Below the pieces are notes generated by a model. It was not told the DNA's origin, searched no databases, and was given only the letters and a program-made list of their open reading frames with translations. Positions 10,822-19,000 of a stretch of DNA of 64,000 bases are shown piece after piece. Within the stretch, counting starts at the first letter, position 1, and each line of letters starts with the position of its first letter. A program made the position numbers and the translations under genes. This stretch comes from Aliamphritea hakodatensis (GTDB lineage: Bacteria > Pseudomonadota > Gammaproteobacteria > Pseudomonadales > Balneatricaceae), in the NCBI RefSeq assembly GCF_024347195.1, contig NZ_AP025281.1, positions 2,480,001 to 2,544,000 of the forward strand. The letters are read 5' to 3'.

Positions 10822-12714
10822 GTGTTGCAAAGAATCCAGCAATGGCTCAGCTATCTGCTAGCTTGCACCTTTTTAGTTCTCTCGACGGTACCCGCCGCAC
10901 AGGCCGGACTGTTCGATAATGCTGACCTGTTTGGCGCCAGTGAAGGCCCGGTAGATGTGGAAGAAGCATTTACTTTTGATTACGAACAGGGAGAGAACGG
11001 CGCGCTTAAACTTGTCTGGGTCGTTAAAGACGGTTACTACCTGTACCGGGATAATGTTGAGCTGACCTACAGCGATAAGATCAAAATACTCTCGGAAGAG
11101 CATTCTACTGCCAAACTGAAAGCCGATCCGCTGTTCGGCGATGTCTATGTGTATTACAGCCAGGGCGTGATGGATTACCAGCTGAGCAGTACGACCGGTT
11201 CAACCGTCAGCGATACGATGACGGTGTCCTATCAGGGCTGCTGGGATGGCGGTATCTGTTATCCGCCGGTACAGAAAACCATCGACCTTAAAGATATTCC
11301 GGTGGTACAGGCATCGGTGATTCCTACACCGGCAGCCACTGATCCGGCGATGGCGAATGCCGATAAAGTCATTCAGGCGGTTGTCCCTCAGCAAACCCTG
11401 AGCACTACAGTCAGTGAACAGGATCAGTTTGCTCAGTTGCTGTCTTCCAGCAGCCTGATGCTGATTCTGGGCGCTTTCTTTGTGGCCGGTCTGGCGCTGG
11501 CGCTGACCCCCTGCGTATTCCCGATGATTCCGATTTTGTCCAGCATCATCATTGGTCAGCAACAGCCGGTCAGCACTAAACGGGGCTTCTTCCTGTCGCT
11601 GGTGTATGTGCTGTCTGTCGCCGTGACCTATACGGTACTGGGCATTGTTGCCGGTCTGTTTGGTGAGAACCTGCAGGCGGCTTTCCAGAATGCCTGGATT
11701 ATCGGCACCTTCAGTTTCATCTTTGTGCTGCTGTCTCTTTCAATGTTCGGCTTTTATGACCTGCAATTGCCGAACAGCCTGCAAACCAAACTTAATCAAA
11801 TGAGCAACAGCCAGCAGGGTGGCAGCATCATTGGCGTGGTGATAATGGGTCTGCTGTCGGCGCTGATTGTCGGTCCGTGCATGGCCGCGCCGCTGGCCGG
11901 TGCGCTTATCTATATCGGCCAGACCGGCGACCCGGTACTGGGCGGTGCGGCACTCTTCAGCCTGAGTATGGGGATGGGGGTTCCGTTACTGATTGTGGGC
12001 GCATCGGCGGGCAAGCTGTTACCGAAAGCCGGTATGTGGATGGAGAATGTCAAAGCAGGCTTCGGTGTACTGATGCTGCTGATGGCAGTATGGATGCTGG
12101 ACCGGGTGATTGCCGATGGCATTGCGATCTTCCTGTACGGCATGATTCTGCTGGTCAGTGCGGTGTATATGAAGGCGCTGGATACGCTGGCGGAGGCCGC
12201 CAGCAAGTGGCAGCGTTTCTGGAAGGGCACCGCGGTGCTGCTTCTGGTGTACGGTGGCAGCCTGGTGATTGGCAGTCTGGCTGGCAGCCAGAGCCTGTTT
12301 CAGCCGCTGAAGGGGCTGGTTGCCGGCGGTGGCACTGTTGCCGCTGAAGCCAAGGTTGAATTTGTGAAGGTGACTGACGAGCAGACGCTGGATCAGATCC
12401 TCAATACCGCCCGGCAAAACAATCAGCCGGTGATGCTGGATTTTTATGCCGACTGGTGTATTTCCTGCATTGAGCTGGACAATATTACCTTTGTGGATGC
12501 CGGTGTTCAGCAGTCTCTGAAACCCTTTATCAGCGTGAAAATTGATGTGACCGCCAACGATGCTGACTCTAAAGCATTGTATAAGCGTTACAGTGTAATC
12601 GGGCCGCCTGCGCTGATTTTTTACGATAATCAGGGCAATATCCAGCCGAATATGACCCTGATTGGCATGGTGCAGCCGGATGACTTTATCCGCCACGTTC
12701 AACCGCTGATCTGA
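10822..12714 (+). CDS. dsbD: Thiol:disulfide interchange protein DsbD
   Basis: A 630-residue inner-membrane protein passing electrons from cytoplasmic thioredoxin to periplasmic oxidoreductases. Signal peptide ends AQA-G; the N-terminal alpha domain has its redox pair at C140 and C146 (GCWDGGIC). The membrane beta domain keeps both cysteine-proline motifs (LTPCVFP, VGPCMAAP). The C-terminal thioredoxin domain has C546-I-S-C549, where many relatives have CVAC. The start is GTG with a TAGGAAAA site upstream. It is followed by a strong terminator, so it is monocistronic. Confidence 0.97.
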   Translation: MLQRIQQWLSYLLACTFLVLSTVPAAQAGLFDNADLFGASEGPVDVEEAFTFDYEQGENGALKLVWVVKDGYYLYRDNVELTYSDKIKILSEEHSTAKLKADPLFGDVYVYYSQGVMDYQLSSTTGSTVSDTMTVSYQGCWDGGICYPPVQKTIDLKDIPVVQASVIPTPAATDPAMANADKVIQAVVPQQTLSTTVSEQDQFAQLLSSSSLMLILGAFFVAGLALALTPCVFPMIPILSSIIIGQQQPVSTKRGFFLSLVYVLSVAVTYTVLGIVAGLFGENLQAAFQNAWIIGTFSFIFVLLSLSMFGFYDLQLPNSLQTKLNQMSNSQQGGSIIGVVIMGLLSALIVGPCMAAPLAGALIYIGQTGDPVLGGAALFSLSMGMGVPLLIVGASAGKLLPKAGMWMENVKAGFGVLMLLMAVWMLDRVIADGIAIFLYGMILLVSAVYMKALDTLAEAASKWQRFWKGTAVLLLVYGGSLVIGSLAGSQSLFQPLKGLVAGGGTVAAEAKVEFVKVTDEQTLDQILNTARQNNQPVMLDFYADWCISCIELDNITFVDAGVQQSLKPFISVKIDVTANDADSKALYKRYSVIGPPALIFYDNQGNIQPNMTLIGMVQPDDFIRHVQPLI

Positions 12715-12731
12715 ATACATTATTGAAAGAC

Positions 12732-12757
12732 AAACCGGGCCTGTGCCCGGTTTTTTT
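12732..12757 (+). terminator. Rho-independent terminator of dsbD
   Basis: A 9-bp stem (AAACCGGGC with GCCCGGTTT), loop CTGT, and a seven-T run at 12751-12757. The T run also supplies the TAA stop codon of the convergent LysR gene. Confidence 0.95.
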
Positions 12758-13640
12758 ATGCCTGGCGGATATTACAGGCGACGGTTTCGATCACCTCTGC
12801 CATTGCGGTTGTCAGCGCTGTTTGCCGTTCTCCGCTCAGCAGGACGGTTGTTGACACCGGTAAGGCGGGCAGGCCGTCTCTGTGATCTAAAATCCGCATC
12901 CCGGCGCTGAGGGCAGAACGGCTCAGCATAGCGACCGCCAGCCCGGCGTGAACGGCTGCACTGATACCGGATAAACTTTCGCTACTGAAGGCAATCCGAT
13001 ATTCGACAGCGTTGTTTTCCAGTGCAGCAATGGCGGCATCACGCCACCAGCATTCTCGGTTAAACAGGGCGACCGGTAATGGCTTGCCTGGTTCCGGTAA
13101 GAAGCTGTCTGAGGCGACCCAGATCATTTCATCCTGACAAACAATCTTTTCACTGCCGGCGTCCGGGCCTGCTGTATACAGGGCCAGATCCAGTTCACCG
13201 CGCTGAATCGCCCGGGGGAAGGTTTCGCTGAAACTGCAGTTAACGGTGACATCCACCTCAGGATATCTGGCCGTAAACTGCTGCAAAACAGCTTTCAGTG
13301 CATCACGGGAAAAGTCATCCGGCACCCCGATAGTAATCTGGCCGCTGAGGCTCTGTGTGAACAGCCGGGCAATCCGGTCGACATCTTTAACAAGCTGTCT
13401 GGCTTCAGGCAGCAGCCGGTGACCGCTTTCTGATAATTGCATACCCCGTGGTAAACGGTGAAACAGGCAGGTGCCCAGCGCCTCTTCAAGCTTGCGGATC
13501 TGTACGCTGATCGCCGATTGGGTCCGGTTGAGCAAGTTGGCTGCCTGGGTAAGGTTGCGGGTTTCGGCAATGGCCAGAAAGGTCCTGAGCAGCTCGCTGT
13601 CGATATCAGAGCGTTCGATAGTATTCATGATTGACTTCAT
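12756..13640 (-). CDS. LysR-family transcriptional regulator
   Basis: A 294-residue regulator with the N-terminal winged helix-turn-helix (residues about 12-70, FLAIAETRNLTQAANLLNRTQSAISVQIR region) and a periplasmic-binding-like effector domain. It is divergent from the ArsP-like permease at 13713, with 72 bp between the starts, the classic layout for a LysR and its target. An ATTCAT-TTT-ATGAAT dyad sits immediately upstream of its ATG. A second in-frame ATG at 13628 (MNTIERSD) is an alternative start. Its stop codon lies inside the dsbD terminator. Confidence 0.92.
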   Translation of the reverse strand: MKSIMNTIERSDIDSELLRTFLAIAETRNLTQAANLLNRTQSAISVQIRKLEEALGTCLFHRLPRGMQLSESGHRLLPEARQLVKDVDRIARLFTQSLSGQITIGVPDDFSRDALKAVLQQFTARYPEVDVTVNCSFSETFPRAIQRGELDLALYTAGPDAGSEKIVCQDEMIWVASDSFLPEPGKPLPVALFNRECWWRDAAIAALENNAVEYRIAFSSESLSGISAAVHAGLAVAMLSRSALSAGMRILDHRDGLPALPVSTTVLLSGERQTALTTAMAEVIETVACNIRQA

Positions 13641-13644
13641 AACT

Positions 13645-13659
13645 ATTCATTTTATGAAT
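13645..13659. promoter_or_regulatory. Candidate LysR operator
   Basis: ATTCAT-TTT-ATGAAT is a perfect dyad fitting the LysR T-N11-A rule. It lies between the divergent LysR and permease starts, so the regulator may control both genes through it. Confidence 0.5.
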
Positions 13660-13712
13660 CATTTTACCGGGATTACTGTAGACGAACAATTGGTTTAAAG
13701 AGGTAAAGTATT

Positions 13713-14744
13713 ATGTTCTGCAGTACATCCGGTACCGCTGATTCAGCCGGCGGGCGCAACATTTCCTACTGGCGGTGGCTGGTATCGGGATTGCTTCTTG
13801 TGGCTATTGCTATGAGTCCGGCTGCTTTCGGCCGGGCTGTGCTGTTTACGCTGGACAGCCTGTGGCTGGTGAGTCCCATGATTGTTATCGGGCTGGTACT
13901 GACTGCACTGATGCTGGCAAGCAACTCCATGCAGTTGATCGCCCGGGCGTTTCATGGTCGTGAGCTGCCCATGATTTTGTGGGTATCCATGGTTGGCGCT
14001 GTCACCCCTGTATGCGGGGCTACTGTGCTGCCGCTGATTGCCGGACTGCTGATTGCCCGCGTACCTCTGGCGCCGGTAATGGCTTTCTGGCTTGCTTCAC
14101 CGATAACCGATCCGGCAATGTTGTCGCTGACTGCCGCCACCCTTGGCTGGCCGCTGGCGCTGGCGAAAACCGCCGGCTCGGTGGGGGCCGGAGTGTTTGG
14201 CGGGCTGGCTGTGTTATTGCTGACAACCAACGGCTATCTCAAAGACCCGGTCAGAAGCGGATCACAATTGCAGCGTTTCAGTTGTGATACGGCTGATGCA
14301 GGCGGCGCGATTGTCTGGCGTTTCTGGAAAATCCCATCCCGTAAGGCTGTGTTTGTTGGCAGTATCAAAAGTAACGGCCGGCTGATGCTGATCTGGTTAA
14401 GCCTCGCGTTCATCGCCGAGTTCTACCTGCAGACCTATGTGCCACTGGACTGGTTGCCCGGGCTTTTGGGTGCTGAAGCTGCGTGGGCAGTTCCGCTGGC
14501 GGCCATTGTTGGTGCGCCCATATATCTGGACGGTTATGCAGCGTTACCCCTGGTGAGAGGGCTTATTGATGCAGGCATGGGCTATGACGCTGCCCTTACG
14601 TTTCTGGTCGCCGGAGGGATTACCAGTGCCTGGGCCGCGGTGCCGGTATTTGCTTTGGTGCGTGGGCGGGTGTTTCTGTTTTATTTGCTGTTAGCCTTGC
14701 TTGCTTCAGTACTGGTGGGCTTTATTGGCGGATTGTTTTTATAA
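13713..14744 (+). CDS. ArsP/DUF318-like permease
   Basis: A 343-residue inner-membrane protein with about eight to ten hydrophobic segments and the internal duplication typical of the ArsP_1 permeases (PF03773). The two halves show GAVTPVCGATVLPLIAGLL near residue 95 and GAPIYLDGYAALPLVRGL near residue 270. In arsenic-transporting ArsP the first motif carries CSC and the second also a cysteine; here only one cysteine remains and the second is absent, so organoarsenical export is not supported. It is divergent from a LysR gene and 37 bp upstream of merR. The substrate is unknown. Confidence 0.7.
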   Translation: MFCSTSGTADSAGGRNISYWRWLVSGLLLVAIAMSPAAFGRAVLFTLDSLWLVSPMIVIGLVLTALMLASNSMQLIARAFHGRELPMILWVSMVGAVTPVCGATVLPLIAGLLIARVPLAPVMAFWLASPITDPAMLSLTAATLGWPLALAKTAGSVGAGVFGGLAVLLLTTNGYLKDPVRSGSQLQRFSCDTADAGGAIVWRFWKIPSRKAVFVGSIKSNGRLMLIWLSLAFIAEFYLQTYVPLDWLPGLLGAEAAWAVPLAAIVGAPIYLDGYAALPLVRGLIDAGMGYDAALTFLVAGGITSAWAAVPVFALVRGRVFLFYLLLALLASVLVGFIGGLFL

Positions 14745-14781
14745 TTCTCTGTATCAATATGTAAACAGAAGCAGTAATTAT

Positions 14782-15201
14782 ATGTCGGTAACCACAATGA
14801 CCATCAGTGTGCTGGCCTCCCGGGCCGGTGTTGGGGTAGAAACGGTACGGTATTACCAGCGCAGCGGGCTTATGACTGAGCCGGCGAAGCCGCCCTCCGG
14901 TTACCGGCAGTACGGTCACAGTGATCTGCAGCGGCTGTTGTTCATCCGCCGGGCAAAGCGGCTCGGTTTCAGCCTCAAGGATATCCGCGCATTGCTGGCG
15001 CTGGATACCGGTACCCGCTGCCAGACGACCAGAAATCTGGCGGCCTCCCGTCTTAAGGATGTTCAGGCCCGGATGCACGATTTGCAAGTGATGGCACGCA
15101 GCCTGGAAAGCATGGTGGCCAGTTGTGATCAGAATATTGCCGCGGGGGTCGGTGTGTGCCCTGCAATCGACAATATTATCTCTGAGCAGACGATTCCCTG
15201 A
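14782..15201 (+). CDS. merR: Mercuric resistance regulator MerR
   Basis: A 139-residue MerR-family activator/repressor. The N-terminal winged helix (TISVLASRAGVGVETVRYYQ) is followed by a dimerisation helix. The three Hg(II)-binding cysteines are all present, at 80, 115 and 126, in contexts (TRC, ASC, GVCPAI) matching Tn501 MerR C82, C117 and C126. I prefer ATG 14782; ATG 14797 is also possible. Unlike most mer loci it is not divergent but lies upstream of merC on the same strand. The operator it would bind is just downstream at 15231-15261. Confidence 0.88.
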   Translation: MSVTTMTISVLASRAGVGVETVRYYQRSGLMTEPAKPPSGYRQYGHSDLQRLLFIRRAKRLGFSLKDIRALLALDTGTRCQTTRNLAASRLKDVQARMHDLQVMARSLESMVASCDQNIAAGVGVCPAIDNIISEQTIP

Positions 15202-15230
15202 GTTACACCTCAAAAAGCCGTTTAGGACCG

Positions 15231-15261
15231 TTGACTCCGTACTAAGGTACGGCGTTTATAG
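15231..15261 (+). promoter_or_regulatory. MerR-controlled promoter/operator
   Basis: TTGACT (15231-15236) is followed by a 19-bp spacer and a TTATAG -10 element. The spacer carries the perfect dyad CCGTAC-TAAG-GTACGG at 15237-15252. The -35 element, 19-bp over-long spacing and dyad arms are the same as in the Tn501 mer promoter; only the dyad centre and the -10 differ. The promoter drives merC. Confidence 0.93.
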
Positions 15262-15296
15262 TGGTGTTATGTGTAATACACCTGACGGAGCCTGTT

Positions 15297-15713
15297 ATGC
15301 GGCTGACACTGTTTACTGAAAAAGCCGGCGTCTTTGGCGCGATCATTGCGGCAATGGGTTGTGCCTCATGTTTTCCAGCACTGGGCGCGCTTGGTGCTGC
15401 GGTGGGGATGGGGTTTCTTGCCCAGTTTGAAGGCCTGTTTATCAATACACTGCTGCCATTCTTTGCCTGGCTGGCGCTGATTGCATCTCTGGTGGCCGGA
15501 TATAAGCACCGGCGCTGGTGGCGTTTACTGCTATCGGTTGCCGGTCCTTTAATGATACTGGCGACACTGTATCTGTTCTGGACGGATAGCTGGAGTACCC
15601 CGATGTTCTATTTTGCAATTGCGCTGATGTTTTTTAACGGGATCGCAGATCTGATCAAACCGCCACAACGCCATTGCAGCCTGGCCCGGGCTGAGGAGAA
15701 AAATTATGACTGA
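15297..15713 (+). CDS. merC: Mercury transporter MerC
   Basis: A 138-residue inner-membrane protein with four hydrophobic segments. The Hg-binding pair C22-A-S-C25 lies in the first segment (MGCASCFPALGALGAAVG), as in MerC of Tn21-type operons (CAMCFP). ATG 15297 is preceded by ACGGAG at 15285-15290; an upstream GTG at 15261 would lie in the -10 element. The gene overlaps the next one by 8 bases. In classical operons MerC passes Hg(II) to MerA, but no reductase gene is present here. Confidence 0.9.
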   Translation: MRLTLFTEKAGVFGAIIAAMGCASCFPALGALGAAVGMGFLAQFEGLFINTLLPFFAWLALIASLVAGYKHRRWWRLLLSVAGPLMILATLYLFWTDSWSTPMFYFAIALMFFNGIADLIKPPQRHCSLARAEEKNYD

Positions 15714-15921
15714 AACTGTCAATCTGATATCGGTACTGACCTGTCCTGAATGCGGTTTTGTTAAGCAGGAAACCATGCCAACGAATGCCTGCCAGTGGTT
15801 TTATGAGTGTGACGCCTGTGCACGCCTTTTAAAACCGTTGCCGGGTGACTGTTGCGTATTTTGTTCTTATGGCACGGTGCCTTGTCCGCCGGTTCAGCAG
15901 GATAAAAAGTGTTGTCAGTAA
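15706..15921 (+). CDS. GDCCVxC domain small cysteine-rich protein
   Basis: A 71-residue protein with eleven cysteines: C13/C16, C29, C35/C38, the signature GDCCVFCSYG (C49, C50, C53), C60 and C69/C70. Proteins with this GDCCVxC signature are repeatedly found beside mer genes, some carrying selenocysteine, and are presumed to bind soft metals or act as a redox partner. Here no in-frame TGA replaces a cysteine. It overlaps merC by 8 bases, so translation is coupled and expression is under the mer promoter. Confidence 0.82.
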   Translation: MTETVNLISVLTCPECGFVKQETMPTNACQWFYECDACARLLKPLPGDCCVFCSYGTVPCPPVQQDKKCCQ

Positions 15922-16361
15922 TTTTTATCCATAAAATGGGTAATTGTTTTTTTAAAATGTATTTCTTATGAATTTTCACGATTACTGTTTTATACTTTCG
16001 TATAATACCTTTGGTGATTATTATTTTACGGGAAAAATTATCCGTAATTATTCAAACAATTTTATCATTTATTTATCTGTCTGAATTATTTGATGATAAA
16101 GATTCAGTATTTTTTATTTAAACTGTAATGGGCAGAAAGAGGCTCTTTAACAGAGTTTTATGTTAGTTGTTTTAGCTGCCTATGGAAAACGTTAGATACA
16201 GTTTAATACTTATGTTTCAATAGGTTGTGATTACCTGCTTAGGCGTCTTCTCATGCTTGAGTAAGGCGTCATGAACCCTGTTTTTTTATAAAGTCATCTT
16301 GTAAGTTTCCTTTATTCGCATTGCGGATTAACTCTGTTTTAAGCATAAGAAAAGGGAAATT
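15922..16361. other. AT-rich 440-bp leader region before the ATP-grasp gene
   Basis: No gene seen. The stretch is conspicuously AT-rich from about 15920 to 16340, unlike the flanking coding DNA. It contains an inverted repeat (TTACGG at 16026-16031 with CCGTAA at 16042-16047) and the sequence GGCGTC twice near 16242 and 16266. It presumably holds the promoter of the downstream operon and may hold a long 5' leader. Confidence 0.5.
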
Positions 16362-17630
16362 ATGATGATTAAAACGATATTTATACTGTCACAGACATAC
16401 CTTCATTACGCTTCTGAAGAAGCATTTCAAAGGCTGGGTAAAAATACTAAAACCGTACTTATTTTACCGCTTGGTGAAATTCCGGATTCACGTATTACCC
16501 AGTATATTGATGAAATTGTCCACGTTCGCGGAGACTGTACATTAACCCTGCGGCCGGCATTTGAGTTCGGCGCGGTGGCTGAAAGAATCGAAGCGGAAAT
16601 AGCATTACTGGGTTCTGCCCGGGACATCAGTATTTACTGCCAGCAGGAAGACAATCTGATGGTGGCTGCCCGCTTACGGCAGGCGTACGGGATTGCCGGG
16701 GACAGGCCGGAACAGGTTGAACTGTTTCGCGATAAACTGGCGATGAAAACCCGTGTCGGTGAGAGCATTGCCGGCAGCATACCCAGGCACCGGCGGTTCG
16801 ATATGCAGCGCTACCGGGAAAACGGCCAGCAGTATTATCAGGCCCTCTGTGAATATCTCGGGCCGCGTATGGTTATCAAGCCGGTGTCCGGCGCGGGCAG
16901 CGTCAATGTAGCCATAATTGAATCATTCAGTGATTTTGAAGCCTTCGGAACACTGTTAGATGAAACCCACTATGGCTTTGAATACGAGGTGGATGAATTT
17001 ATAGCCGGTACCATGTATCAGTGTGATTCTGTGATTGTGGATGGCGGGGTGAAGTTCTCATCGGTGCTGGAGCTGGGCTGTACTAACTTTGAGTTCGTGC
17101 AGGGGCAGCCGCTGAGTTTTATGCCGTCTATTCCTGCACAGCTCAGTGATCTTCTGAAAGACTTTAACCGCCGGGTCATTGCAGCCCTTGGCCTTGAAAA
17201 CGGGGTCACTCACCATGAGTTCTTCTATGATCATGATACCGGCAAGATAACCTTCCTTGAAATTGCCATGCGGGTACCCGGTACCATTGTGGTTCCGCTC
17301 CATGCAGACAACTGCGGTATTAACCTGATTGACTGCAGCCTTTACCTTGCAGCGGATAAGCGCTGGCTTAATACTCTGCAAACCACCGCGAAGAATGACC
17401 GTTTTGCCGCGCTGCTGCCTGTTGGCCGGGGTGAGGTAACCCGCTTACACCGGCCAGATCTGGAAAGTGATTTTGGCATCGACTGGTTTGTCAGCGAAGG
17501 TACTTCAGTGGCTCTCACCGAAACCGTACAGGATCAGGCCGGTGTGCTGCGGGTATATAACACGGACCCCCGGGCACTGCGGCGTGACTTCAAACGCCTG
17601 CAAAATTTCACCGCGACGACCTGTCGCTAA
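16362..17630 (+). CDS. ATP-grasp domain protein, carboxylate-amine ligase-like
   Basis: A 422-residue cytoplasmic protein. After an N-terminal pre-ATP-grasp domain (residues 1 to about 115) comes the ATP-grasp fold: the nucleotide Lys in MVIKPVSGAGS (residue 173), an acidic hinge EYEVDEFI (208-214), THHEFF (284-288) and the metal-binding FLEIAMRVPG (298-307). Such enzymes join a carboxylate to an amine through an acyl-phosphate, as in L-amino acid ligases. The substrates cannot be read. Start ATG 16362 has AAGGGAAA upstream. It is the first gene of an operon with a DUF917 protein and a racemase. Confidence 0.82.
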   Translation: MMIKTIFILSQTYLHYASEEAFQRLGKNTKTVLILPLGEIPDSRITQYIDEIVHVRGDCTLTLRPAFEFGAVAERIEAEIALLGSARDISIYCQQEDNLMVAARLRQAYGIAGDRPEQVELFRDKLAMKTRVGESIAGSIPRHRRFDMQRYRENGQQYYQALCEYLGPRMVIKPVSGAGSVNVAIIESFSDFEAFGTLLDETHYGFEYEVDEFIAGTMYQCDSVIVDGGVKFSSVLELGCTNFEFVQGQPLSFMPSIPAQLSDLLKDFNRRVIAALGLENGVTHHEFFYDHDTGKITFLEIAMRVPGTIVVPLHADNCGINLIDCSLYLAADKRWLNTLQTTAKNDRFAALLPVGRGEVTRLHRPDLESDFGIDWFVSEGTSVALTETVQDQAGVLRVYNTDPRALRRDFKRLQNFTATTCR

Positions 17631-17695
17631 TTTATGGACATCTCCGGTTTAGCCGGAATGATTCTCTGAATCTATCTCACAGATGAGGCTTTCTC

Positions 17696-19000
17696 ATGGA
17701 AGACGTACGTTATTTTTCTTTTCAGGATCTGGAAGACATCCTTCGCGGCGCACACTTTTATGCCAGTGGTGGCGGGGGCGCTTATGAAAACGGTAAACAG
17801 CTGTTAGAACAGACCGTTGATATTCTTCATCAGCAGGGCCTGTCAGGCCTGGCATATCTGGAACCGGGTAAGAATATCCCGGATGACATTCGCTGTCCCT
17901 TTGTTGGCGCCCTGGGTGCACCTGCCAAGTACCTGAGCGAAGGCTTTGAACATGCGCCGTTGCGTGCGCTCAGGCTGCACGAAGACGCGCTGGGGCAGCA
18001 GCTGGGTGACCCCGATTTACGCTTCGCTGCCGTGAGTGCAGTGGAAACCGGCACAATCGCTTATGGCATGAACATGCTGCTGGCTGCCCAGCAGGGGATT
18101 CCTATGATTGATGCCGATGGCTGCGGGCGGGCGGTGCCGGTTATTCCGATGCTGGGGCTGGCACAGCCGGTTGCCGCTGCACCACCGCTTTCACCAATTG
18201 CGCTGGTATCCGAACAGGATGAGCTGGAAGGCGGGGCGCAACTGGTGATCAATACCCGTAATACCCACAATCTGAGTGACATGTTACATGGCATCATTAC
18301 CTATGATGACGGTTTTGATCAGCGTTCTGCGTTCAGTTGTTATGCAGCCACAGGGGCGTCACTGAACAGCGCCAGCCCGGGCTTTATCGTGCCGGGGGCC
18401 ATGAGCCGGTGTTTGCAGTTTGGACGCACGCTGCGCGCTCACAAAGCCAGCGAGCAGGCGATGGTTAAGGCAGTGGCGGATCTCACCGGCGGCATTCACC
18501 TTGGCCGTCTGCGCCTGTTAGGGCTCGATGAAGAAACCCGTGACGGTTTTGACTATTTACAGGTTGAACTGCTGGATGACAGGGGCAACCGCTACCGGGT
18601 GCAGGTGGAAAACGAAAGCTTGCTGGTATTACGTGAAGATCTGTACGGCCAGTGGCAGCCGGTTGCCATGGCACCGGACCTGATCTGCTATCTGTGCAGC
18701 AACGGTGACACCATTACCAATGCTGAACTGGCGGCGGCCCAGGCGGAGTGTGCAAAACAGGGTAAACCCCTGATGCTGAATCTGTTCGTGGTACCTGTAC
18801 CGGAAGAACTGAACACAGCGCATTTCCGTCAGCTTTGTATGGATGAACTGGCGGCAATCGGCTGGCCACAGTCGAAGATTGTTTCGCCGTTTGCTGATTA
18901 CCCTGAGACCGGGAACCGCGCCAGTGAAGACGCTGTGTCGGGGGTTATCGGTCAGCCAGTCAGCCCGGATCTGGTATCGGAACAGGGAGCGTTGCTATGA
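17696..19000 (+). CDS. DUF917 family protein
   Basis: A 434-residue protein of the DUF917 family (PF06032, related to S-methyl-thiohydantoin desulfurase and the hydantoinase superfamily). The N-terminal glycine-rich signature is YASGGGGAYENG near residue 22. Family-like segments VSAVETGTIAYGMNM and DADGCGRAVPVIPML follow near residues 105 and 140. DUF917 proteins often sit with hydantoinase or racemase genes, and here the racemase overlaps it by four bases (ATGA). A role in opening or processing a cyclic amide is plausible but unproven. Confidence 0.85.
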   Translation: MEDVRYFSFQDLEDILRGAHFYASGGGGAYENGKQLLEQTVDILHQQGLSGLAYLEPGKNIPDDIRCPFVGALGAPAKYLSEGFEHAPLRALRLHEDALGQQLGDPDLRFAAVSAVETGTIAYGMNMLLAAQQGIPMIDADGCGRAVPVIPMLGLAQPVAAAPPLSPIALVSEQDELEGGAQLVINTRNTHNLSDMLHGIITYDDGFDQRSAFSCYAATGASLNSASPGFIVPGAMSRCLQFGRTLRAHKASEQAMVKAVADLTGGIHLGRLRLLGLDEETRDGFDYLQVELLDDRGNRYRVQVENESLLVLREDLYGQWQPVAMAPDLICYLCSNGDTITNAELAAAQAECAKQGKPLMLNLFVVPVPEELNTAHFRQLCMDELAAIGWPQSKIVSPFADYPETGNRASEDAVSGVIGQPVSPDLVSEQGALL

